In this document: one piece after another, positions 58,401 through 64,000 of the stretch
How positions within the stretch are numbered: the first letter of the stretch is position 1
How the letters are laid out: the number at the start of each line of letters is the position of its first letter
Assembly: GCA_903813345.2 (NCBI GenBank)
Contig: CAIIXF020000009.1
Span: 21,355,759-21,419,758 of the forward strand
Reading direction: 5' to 3'
Source of the DNA: Owenia fusiformis
Taxonomy: Eukaryota; Annelida; Polychaeta; Sabellida; Oweniidae
DNA length: 64,000 nucleotides
The notes under the pieces: generated by a model
Database searches by the model: none
Seen by the model: only the letters and a program-made list of their open reading frames with translations
Told to the model about the DNA's origin: nothing
Translations under genes and position numbers: made by a program

Positions 58401-59696
58401 ATATCCATAGAAATGCTTTGTAACTATTGCTGCACCTGTATTGCCCCCCCCCTCCCACCTTAATACAGGGGGCAGAGACTTGGTGCAATCTGACCATTTT
58501 GTCAAATGATCTGTAACTTTTGGGACAAATGAATAGGTCATAGATTTGAGGAGGAATAATCTGGGAGTTGGAGGATGATGTTTTTATAACATTTCAATTA
58601 ACCATTAAGAAAAATCTGCGCAGTGGGACATCTTTGGAAGTGGAAGAACACCTTTGCGAGTAGAATACTTTCAGAAGTAGAACAATTATCTAGCCTGTTA
58701 CCAATTAAAGTAAAACGAGCCTCTCTCAGTAGAACACCTCTGCAAGTAGAACACCTCTAGACGTGAAACACTATCTGGAGGTACCAAAGCTTTTACTGTA
58801 TATCAAGGTACAATACAAGTGATAAGGGCCATTAAATAGCATGAGCTGTTTGTTTTGTATATAAACAAAAAAGTATAAGTGAATCAAATGCTTCATGTTT
58901 GTCAAACTGCTTGAGTTAAATGTGTCAAGAGACCCTAAATAAAACAAGTGTCAAAGGACATGCGATGGAGGCCAAAGAGTGGAGATAAAGTGATTAAAGT
59001 GTTAAGAATGGATTAAAATATAGAGGTACAGAAACTGAATGTGTACTGTACTGTACTGCAATGTTGGAGCTGTATCAACATTTCAAAGCAAAGTGGCATC
59101 AACTTTCATGGGCTAATATCTGTAATTATCAGCATTAAATCCTAAATATAAGCCTATTTAATAATTATATGTTATAAACCTTGTATAGATGTAATTACAG
59201 AGCTTTAAATTTGTTCATGTAAAAGTGAATCAAAGCCATTTTAATTAATAAATAAAAATATTGCAAATAATATTCAATTTGAAACTTGTCATACTATTTT
59301 CTAGTGGGCGAGAAATGTTTTCCAAGCAAAAATATTTTTTATGAGGCCTTAAATTCTAACTATGATACAAGTACTTACAACTGACTTCTATGTTTTTGGA
59401 AAAATTCCCAAACTTTTTAACCATGTGGATAGATGTATTTGAACCAGCTTCAACTTCTGCGAAGGCATCAACTGTAATTGTATTATTCCCATCACTCTTA
59501 CATGTGACATTGAAGACTGGATCTGTTGTGTTGCCTTCTTTAAGTCCATTAATCCTCCAAATATACGTAAAGTTCGCATTTTGGAATTTGTCGGTAACAT
59601 TTGTGGAGATTGTAATGTTTTTGTTAGCTGCATAGACGTTAGGTTTTCTTTGTACATCATTTTTCTGTGAAATAGCTATGTTGCCATTAAGTGTAT
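40123..59696 (-). CDS. PMEL/GPNMB/TMEM130-like single-pass membrane protein with two PKD + kringle-like units; 5'-partial
   Basis: Minus-strand exons 59696-59379, 57920-57836, 54682-54477, 54109-53969, 50995-50437, 50034-49826 and 40421-40123 all have AG/GT borders and matching phases. With one upstream base they give 606 codons including stop. The protein reads PKD-like segment 1 (about 1-106, with FTYIWRINGL), kringle-like domain 1 (TCTGSFPMTFCYNISDP and later Cys), PKD-like segment 2 (FRYIWEDDVRGSQLQV, then SYWWYLNN), and kringle-like domain 2 (VTCKGGSPVSFCANVTD and later Cys). One transmembrane helix (about 511-534) and a cytoplasmic tail with YASL (585-588), a Yxx-hydrophobic sorting signal, follow. 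Many Asn-x-Ser/Thr sites fit a glycosylated ectodomain. In the family, members act in melanosomal/lysosomal amyloid or adhesion; the role here is unknown. The incoming phase 1 at 59696 shows that a signal-peptide exon is missing from the model. Confidence 0.85.
40400..40903 (-). repeat. tandem array of a 42-bp unit carrying the transmembrane exon's 3' splice site (about 12 copies)
   Basis: Reading the minus strand, each unit contains ATTATAATGTCTTGTTTCAG followed by about 20 bases of the terminal coding exon. The exon-proximal copy (AG at 40423-40422) opens the true exon. Of about 12 copies, 9 keep an AG after the pyrimidine tract, and 3 have lost it (near 40590, 40632 and 40717). Every repeat copy has an in-frame TAA 6-9 codons after its AG, so using an upstream acceptor would terminate the protein before the membrane span. 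Confidence 0.9.
40908..41033 (-). repeat. dispersed short repeat family A, copy 7
   Basis: AAGGCATTACAAAATGTCAC, CACCTGCCATTTGTTACAG, GTGACTATAACAATATGTCG and CCACCTGTGGTGGTGTCAT. It directly abuts the 42-bp splice-site array. Confidence 0.7.
41518..41760. mobile_element. inverted-repeat element with poly-C tracts, GGCGTAGCCAGGGGG end
   Basis: The left end is ATAGGCGTAGCCAGGGGG and the right end (complement) is CAGTGGCGTAACCAGCTTTC. Two CGCACCCCCCCCC blocks lie inside. A relative at about 42360-42490 shares GATTGCACCCCC (a run of about 18 C) and GACTGAAAGTTGGCTATGCC. The ends resemble hAT-type CAGTGGCG termini. Confidence 0.55.
42870..43540. repeat. direct repeats of about 175 bp, 497 bp apart
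   Basis: Copies at 42870-43044 and 43367-43540 share CAGAAGTCT, ACATTTAATGAT, ACAAAAGGATTAA, TTTGTCTTAGTCTTTGTTTT, GGAAGTGTACCAACATCACC and AGAGATCATCTAACAGTCT. Divergence is moderate (about 15 percent by eye). A poly-G run (43079-43090) lies between them. Confidence 0.65.
44730..44845. mobile_element. 116-bp MITE with perfect 9-bp target duplication
   Basis: The ends TAGTCTTGCTTAAAAGACCC and (complement) TAGTCTTGCTCAAAGACTG are followed inside by poly-C and poly-G runs. AGAACATGC flanks both sides (44721-44729 and 44846-44854). A 9-bp TSD with TIRs points to a Mutator-like (MULE) source. Confidence 0.75.
46615..46654. repeat. (ATACG)n pentanucleotide microsatellite
   Basis: Eight uninterrupted copies of ATACG. 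Confidence 0.95.
47420..47632 (-). CDS. ORF with THAP-like N-terminus (uncertain)
   Basis: The first residues, MPMCCAVNCSN, match the opening of THAP zinc-finger domains (C-x-C start, AVNCSN). The rest (RFGIRTLKEMPERQYDSRL) lacks the FHRFP motif and the C..H pair. It is therefore either a degraded THAP copy (many derive from P-type transposases) or only the first bases of a spliced gene. It starts just below an AAGATGGCGGC promoter-like motif. Confidence 0.25.
   Translation of the reverse strand: MPMCCAVNCSNISTDRARFGIRTLKEMPERQYDSRLVTVELKSVDSSNQLSLSWTESPGNRTHLKQCHLL
48517..48525 (+). promoter_or_regulatory. TATA-box-like motif TATAAAAGG
   Basis: TATAAAAGGCCCGATCCCGG followed about 45 bp later by GGTTCACAGGTTTGAGG. 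A comparable arrangement occurs at 63667 (TATAAAG ... GTTCACAGGTTT). It could be an LTR or element promoter; no linked gene was identified. Confidence 0.3.
49826..50995 (-). CDS. PMEL/GPNMB-like exons: second PKD segment and second kringle-like domain
   Basis: Exon 50995-50437 (enters phase 1, ends phase 2) is the longest of the gene. It carries the rest of PKD-like segment 2, a further PKD-like stretch around SYWWYLNNTQIGFTKEPEIS and GMYILGVDISAY, and the start of the kringle-like domain, CRVTCKGG. Exon 50034-49826 continues SPVSFCANVTD with Cys pairs (TTCQTT, QKCSFP) and finishes LQATITNDVSARSTVFYVSV. The TCxG-S-P...C...C...C pattern matches the kringle-like domain of GPNMB and PMEL. Confidence 0.85.
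51860..52100. repeat. minisatellite of GTAGTATTGAGGTTTAACAGT-type units
   Basis: About ten imperfect units alternating AACAGTGTAGTATAGAGG and ATTTTAATAGTGTAGTATTG. Confidence 0.7.
52446..53400. mobile_element. dispersed element with internal duplication, unclassified
   Basis: Bounded by GGAGGCCCCGTAGG and GTAGGAGGCCCTACAAAA. Two internal copies about 240 bp apart share TTGACCTTTTTTCAG, ATATCTCAAAA-TGGTGCAAAA and AATATATATCCTGA. A (AATA)n stretch near the end suggests a retroposed copy. No ORF. Confidence 0.4.
53560..53790. repeat. minisatellite of TTCATATTTCAAGGTGTTCT units
   Basis: Four to five copies of a unit of about 55 bp: GTTCATATTTCAAGGTGTTC, TCATTTCATTATTCA, GTTTCA. The open frames on the plus strand here are artefacts of the repeat. 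Confidence 0.85.
53906..53930. repeat. (TTCAG)n microsatellite
   Basis: Five tandem TTCAG copies just downstream of a worn family A repeat. Confidence 0.85.
53969..54682 (-). CDS. PMEL/GPNMB-like exons: first kringle-like domain body and PKD segment 2 start
   Basis: Exon 54682-54477 (enters phase 2, ends phase 1) encodes FPMTFCYNISDPLGFQIM, then YCSVEKESVDCQFTI and ILDMSLTNDISTTNNSVKIQ, the body of kringle-like domain 1. Exon 54109-53969 (phase 1 to 1) encodes DVRVIVNSSTPAVLDSHITF and FRYIWEDDVR, the opening strands of a PKD fold. The two kringle-like domains are split by introns at the same place (after TCxG, phase 2), evidence of an internal gene duplication. Confidence 0.85.
54731..54850 (-). 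repeat. dispersed short repeat family A, copy 8
   Basis: ACAAGGCATTACCATGG, ATCACTACCTGCCATTTG, a repeated CATTTGTTA and AACAATAACAATATCC. Degenerate at the hairpin end. Confidence 0.55.
54944..55675. mobile_element. TIR element with TTACCGTATTCGCC-type ends
   Basis: The left end CAGTTATCGTATTCGCCATA, ATAAGCGCCC and right end (complement TTACCGTAATTGCCGTATTA, AGGGCCC ... GCGCC) form imperfect inverted repeats. A GAATACGGTAAAG motif recurs inside at about 55150. There is no transposase. It lies within a PMEL-like intron. Confidence 0.5.
56150..56870. repeat. three tandem copies of a unit of about 243 bp inside the pogo-like element
   Basis: Each copy contains GATAATTGGTTTATCC, GGATGTTTTTGATTTGGATT, GGGTCTGTTATGATAGCTAG, GATTCAATCAGTAAATG and GACAACACAGACACATTTGC. 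Copies are nearly identical, suggesting recent expansion. Confidence 0.85.
56947..57093 (+). pseudogene. pogo/Tigger transposase C-terminal remnant
   Basis: Forty-eight codons read NALDILKDYASSRMSTHEK and then EEGIYSNIANAKSANKQ, TTMNDFFKLK, stop. The KQTT-x-DFF ending is typical of pogo-type transposases, where it resembles a PCNA-binding motif. The region before it is out of frame and stops immediately, so no DDE domain remains. Confidence 0.65.
57836..59696 (-). CDS. PMEL/GPNMB-like exons: first PKD segment
   Basis: Exon 59696-59379 (phase 1 to 1, 318 nt) encodes DTLNGNIAISQKNDVQRKP, then FTYIWRINGLKEGNTTDP and VTCKSDGNNTITVDAFAEV, a PKD-like beta sandwich with several N-glycosylation sequons. 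Exon 57920-57836 (85 nt, phase 1 to 2) encodes AVNNLKYEGRFNLPIKRN and NATVTCTG, leading into kringle-like domain 1. Acceptor and donor sites are canonical for both. Confidence 0.85.
58219..58365. repeat. 147-bp foldback repeat
   Basis: TTATGTACGGTCGGTTTGGA, ATATTGGGTTCATCC and ATATGCACATCTACC are mirrored by GGTAGATATGCATATCTCCC, TGGATAAACCCCATATCCAA and AGTACATAA. Arms of about 70 bp with several mismatches. Confidence 0.65.
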
Positions 59697-59952
59697 CTGC
59701 AAGGTTTAAATTATATGTTAAACAAGTCCATGTAATATTAACTGGAAACACTAACACATATGATCTATAAAATATTTATGTTAGAGAAGGGTATATATTG
59801 TGTATATACTAGGACTATCCTCTCGTTCAAAATGTTCACTCTTTTTCAAAATTTTGGTCAACCAGTCTCAACAAATGAGCTATTTCTTTCAATCCTGGCC
59901 CAACCTGACAAAATAACATTGAGTCCTGAGTCAATGGCAAAGAATAATATTA

Positions 59953-60060
59953 TAACAAAGCATTAGGCTAACATGAAAAATGTCATCCCCTGCCATTTGT
60001 TACAGATGCCAACCACCTACCGAGCACCATCCATGAAAAGTTGGAGAACATAACAAGATA
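59953..60060 (-). repeat. dispersed short repeat family A, copy 9
   Basis: ATAACAAAGCATTAGGC, TGCCATTTGTTACAGATGCC, AACCACC and AAAAGTTGGAGAACATAAC. The hairpin end is lost. Confidence 0.6.
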
Positions 60061-60244
60061 AAATTGAAACAAAAAAAACTTTAAGGTCACAATATATAAT
60101 AGAACCTGGTAGAGTGAAACCTGTCAAAAGTGTTTACATTCCAAGGTGTTCACATTCCAAGGTGTTCACATATTGACTGTCTATTCACTGGGAGTGAATG
60201 TGAATATATAAAATAAACAAAATTATTGATATTTCAAGGTATAA

Positions 60245-60335
60245 AACAAGGCATTAACATGCAAAATGTCACCACCTGCCATTTTTTACAGAAACAGAAC
60301 GCTGAGCACCAAACAACGTCCACAAAGATTTGCAG
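60245..60335 (-). repeat. dispersed short repeat family A, copy 10 (truncated)
   Basis: AACAAGGCATTAACATGCAA, AATGTCACCACCTGCCA, GAACGCTGAGCACC and ACAAAGATTTGCAGGCT. The last third is missing. Further worn fragments occur near 53797-53905, 38018-38065 and 38565-38605. Confidence 0.55.
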
Positions 60336-60831
60336 GCTAAATTGCAATTACCTGGCTTGCGAGGGATCGTGGGCTCAATCCCTAGAGGGTGTACTGACTT
60401 TTTAACATCACCCTTAGTGCAGGATTTAATTCTGTGTTTTCATTAACCAAGAATAACTTGCAAATTTTGTTTTACTATACATACTGTTTATCCCCTGAGT
60501 ATCTCATCCTAGTAAATACCTAGATGAAACTCTCATAAGGAAGGAAAATCAAACTATTCTTAAAGAGTCTAAAATATGAAGGACATGATAACCGAGTTCT
60601 TGTTTCTAACTTCTTTATTGAGACTACCCTGTGATTGCTTATCAAAACTTCAAATGTTATCACATTCAAACAGGTATTCTTTAAACAGTAATTCACGCAT
60701 TGTACCAGTAGGGTGAAAGGTTCCTGTTCATGAGCTCATAGTGAGGGATATGATAACCTTCGAATCTTATAAACGTGATCATGTATCATAAGAATCATGT
60801 GACTACTATCATGTACTAAATGATCCATGTA

Positions 60832-61463
60832 CAGGGTGTCAAATGGCGTTGTGCCCCCCTTCCACAGCATAGACTTAGAAAGGTACCTACACATTATGTA
60901 TGTCATTGGAAAGAGCATTCAATTCTGGATAAAATAAACCCTAGATGACCTAGGTCAGATATTGCTACATTGTGTCACATGCATTTGAAATGTTCTAGTA
61001 TAGTGCTCTATTTCATTGATTTTTGAGAAGTGGCTGACTGTTAAGTGTAGTGCCTTATTTTATTTATTTAGACTAAAGCTAGTTCACAGTTGAAATAAAG
61101 ATGACAAAACAACTTTTTGATGATGATAATCAGCAATATAGAGACAGAATAAGGTGTATTGCATATAGAGAATGAGGGTGCTAGTTTCATTACGAAGTAT
61201 TAAAATCTCTTGAAAAAGACACAGCCCTTTTCCATTCCCCTTTAGCTTCATATCCGGCTAGATTGGCAGCGGTTAAGGCTGCCCAAGGGGGTCATACTCA
61301 CTTTTAAACGTAAGTTGAAAATATATCTTATTTTCCATCATGCATCTTCATCTTTTCACATGTTAACAACAATTAAATGCTCTTTCCAATGGTATATGGT
61401 ATGTGTGTGTATCTTTCCTAGTTTATGCTGTGGAGGGGGAGCACAACACCATTTGACACCCTG
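60832..61463. mobile_element. 632-bp TIR element, CAGGGTGTC ends, TA flanks
   Basis: The arms are about 95 bp. The left arm, CAGGGTGTCAAATGGCGTTG followed by TCCACAGCATAGACTTAGAA and TCATTGGAAAGAGCATT, mirrors the right arm (AATGCTCTTTCCAATGG, CCTAGTTTATGCTGTGGAG, CACCATTTGACACCCTG). TA stands at both borders. This suggests a Tc1/mariner-type MITE. Confidence 0.7.
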
Positions 61464-63429
61464 TATAATGGCGAAGAACAATTTCAATTTGGAACCATTT
61501 CTTAGATAAAATAATATGGGCAAGAATAAAGTCTGAGAATTACAGTACTTGAAATTTTTGAGCATTTATGACATTCCTATTTATGCTTAAAACTCAGGTC
61601 AATTTAACTTTAAATTCTTTAGTTATTGTATTTTAAAATATTGAGAAAGTAAAAAACACAAAATGAAATGAAAGCAGCTTGTTACGAAATATATAACGAA
61701 TTGTCATTGATTTTGTAACAAATTCATTGCTTTCATCTGCATACTGTTCTGTCCCTCCTTTTTTAGGCAAACACTTAATAAATCAGGATGTATTATGTTA
61801 AATGTTTTATAACTCTATGCTATTTGAATAAAATATGTTTTTGCTCAATGCCAAGGTTTCACTCCACAGACTTTTACTTTATAACTATGAATATACACAA
61901 TTACAAATACATTGTATATTATTTGAAAAATGTCTGCAATGGTAGAAAATAGCACTGTTGTTATCAAATGAAAGTATACACACATAATTTAGTATGTATC
62001 TCTGTTCTTGTAATCATATTTGGATTATCATTATGAGACATAAACACCAGTCAAATTTACATGTACTTTTAAATTCAATTGATAAAGTAACTAGATCAGG
62101 ATAGGTTATGTTGAAATCACTAAGTACATCTCTACAGATTGCTCTTTTATTGAATCAACAATTCATATAATTTATAGGGATGGCTTATCTAATGTATTTT
62201 GCGATACTGTAGAACTAGAGATTTTTGTAGATTTTTTTAAATTTTCAAACTTAGCAGTTTTTTTCTAATACATGTATGTCAAAAGCATCATTAATTTAAA
62301 AGCTTAATTTGTCATTAAATCCTGTGACATATTTTCTTGGAATCAATCATAATTAAAGTTCACTGATGTAAAAGTACACACAATTTTCATATAAACCTTA
62401 CGAATTTCAATTTCATAAAATTACAAATTGTATTATACATCCATTAACATCAATGTATAAGATTATGTGAACAGGCCAAGAGGAGGTCAACCTACTTCAG
62501 GTACTTGATCATGACAATGAAACCAACGATAACAATCACTGTGTTTATCATGAAGTTGCCTGTACATGTAGCTGAAGATACATTCGCAAGATATGTTTTT
62601 TATCGACAAATAGCAATGATATCTGAATGAGCGCGAGTAGCAACAGAGTGCAATATCCATGATGAGAGTGCAATATTCATGATTGAATGAGAATCGTATC
62701 ATGAGTAAATCATAAGGTGTTCTGTAGTTTAATGAAACTTTCCAAATGACTGATCGCCCATTCTTACTGTCAGCCTCATTTTATGACAAGTATCAGCTAC
62801 GGTGCCATATCTCAAGGTTTAAAAGTCATATTTGATGGTTTAATGAAAATTTGCAAAATATGTCTGTCAAAATGTTAATCAACTGTAGAACTTGGTACAT
62901 CCTTTTCACAGGGTTGCCAAAAAACAAGATGGCCTCCAAAATCTTTTAATCAGCCATGATGGGATGGGATCCTTTAACATATGAAGGAATTTGAAAGAAA
63001 GTCAAACTATTTTCGAGTAATCCAAATGACAAAAAGTGGGACTCTAATAACGATCATGATAATGATCCAGAGCATGCCATCATCATGACGACTTTATCCC
63101 GCCATTGTGTGATAAAAAAATGAAGGAAATGGTGTAAATAGTAACAACTTAGTAAGATAGGTGTAAACAAGGATTAAATCTCAAGTAGTAAACAGATTTG
63201 AATTATGAGTTGTTTATCAAAATAATCCTACTTAACTGAAACTTCAAACATATCAAGGCTTTGTGACTTCTATAAAATAGACTAGTCCAACTATATGTCA
63301 TACTGTTAAACCAATTGTATTCCTTCGGTTAAGAAATACCTTCGATGGATCAAGATGGTATATGTTACAACCAATTGTTATGTTTATTCTGTTTATTCTT
63401 CATTGTGAGAAATGTGCCATAATCATTAC

Positions 63430-63803
63430 CCTGCGTGCAGAGTCTAGTTAAACTACACTCTGCCTAGTAGAGACCATATTACAGTTTAGTAGCCCCGCCT
63501 CCACCACGGGTACCGGTGACAGTTTGGGTAAATCACTTTTGACCTACGCGCTGACCTTCCACCAATCAGCGATCTTGAAGAAACATACGCCAAATGCGTT
63601 CTAATTAAATATGCGCATGTCATTGGTCAATTCCGGGCTCAACGATTACGTCAGAAGGAATGACCATATAAAGAACGTCGGTCAAATTTGGCCGATGAAC
63701 ACCGATTGGCGCGGTGAGTTCACAGGTTTATTTTAGTTTGAAAGAGTGAAGACGAAGCTCTCTTTTAAGAAGTGAAGTCAAACGAATGCAAAGGGTACAT
63801 AAT
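63430..63803 (+). promoter_or_regulatory. TATA-containing promoter-like block, partly repeated at 42518-42588
   Basis: GCGTGCAGAGTCTAGTTAAA ... GGCGCGGTGAGTTCACAGG ... TTTTAAGAAGTGAAGTCAAA, CGAATGCAAAGGGTA. It contains ATGCGCATG, ATTGG boxes, GATTACGTCAG (CRE-like) and TATAAAG at 63667. The copy at 42518-42588 carries both ends fused (GCGTGCAGAGTCTAATTATA ... GAACAAATGCAAAGGGTA) without the middle 290 bp or so. It may be an LTR or the first exon of a gene to the right. Confidence 0.35.
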
Positions 63804-64000
63804 CATCACCTGAGTTTATGCCCTTGTTAAGGTTAAAATTGAGTATTGTTCATATTTTAGATGCCTGCTTGAGACAAAAACATCTAATTTCTTGGGTGAA
63901 AGTAGATTTGCCAAAAATACTTTATGCGTTATGTGTTTACAATAAAAAAAAGTCAAAATCAAAAAAAAGTTAATTAGAGTGAAAACGAAATTCAAGGTTA

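Larger units (their letters stand above)
59697..64000. other. sequence upstream of the first recognised PMEL-like exon
   Basis: The missing 5' exon (ending phase 1) should lie on the minus strand here or beyond the window; none was convincingly found. The stretch contains two family A repeats, a 632-bp TIR element and a GC-richer promoter-like block at its right end. Confidence 0.5.

Noticed and set aside
62487-62560. Minus-strand ATG with hydrophobic start (MINTVIVIVGFIVM) as signal-peptide exon of the PMEL-like gene
   Set aside because: The nearest donor (CTGAA-GTAGGT) would leave phase 2, but the next exon at 59696 needs phase 1. No supporting acceptor chain.

Overview
The window is AT-rich, intron-dense nuclear DNA from an animal, most likely a marine invertebrate bilaterian (mollusc, annelid, brachiopod or invertebrate-deuterostome grade). 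The reasons are a RAPGEF2/6-type gene with the full bilaterian domain set and a conserved C-terminal PDZ ligand, an astacin protease carrying a C-terminal ShKT domain, canonical GT-AG introns of 0.2-9 kb, and a high load of short DNA-transposon derivatives. The species cannot be fixed from the sequence alone. No prokaryotic, organellar or viral gene set was seen.

Three spliced genes can be reconstructed exon by exon with phases that close. (1) Plus strand, 2837-25188: the 3' part of a PDZ-GEF (RAPGEF2/6) gene. It has 25 coding exons (3948 nt, 1315 aa plus stop) running from the linker after the first cyclic-nucleotide-binding-like domain to the terminal VSAV. Its 5' exons lie before the window. 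(2) Minus strand, 31863-26743: a complete 9-exon astacin-family secreted metalloprotease (285 aa) with signal peptide, short propeptide, catalytic domain and ShKT tail. Genes 1 and 2 converge, and their polyadenylation signals lie within about 60 bp of each other near 26.4 kb. (3) Minus strand, 59696-40123: seven 3' exons (605 aa plus stop) of a single-pass membrane protein of the PMEL/GPNMB/TMEM130 type. It has two successive PKD plus kringle-like units, one transmembrane segment and a tail with a YASL sorting motif. Its 5' exon(s) were not found and are probably beyond 64 kb.

The remainder is introns and intergenic DNA full of structured repeats. These are TIR elements (930-1844, 28808-29644, 55776-57425 with a pogo/Tigger transposase remnant, 60832-61463), small MITEs with target-site duplications (14373-14506, 17277-17396, 44730-44845), large foldback elements (4050-5041, 34460-35670), a palindrome-rich satellite-like element (35781-37601), several minisatellites, and a dispersed repeat of about 100-170 bp present in at least ten copies.

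The most unusual observation is at the membrane-spanning exon of gene 3. A 42-bp unit containing that exon's 3' splice site and its first 20 or so coding bases is tandemly repeated about 12 times (40400-40903). Most copies keep the AG acceptor, and use of any extra copy would put a stop codon just before the transmembrane segment. A second area worth attention is 45.9-47.8 kb, where NRF1-, YY1- and ETS-like motifs cluster around short ATG-initiated ORFs and a THAP-like N-terminus on the minus strand.
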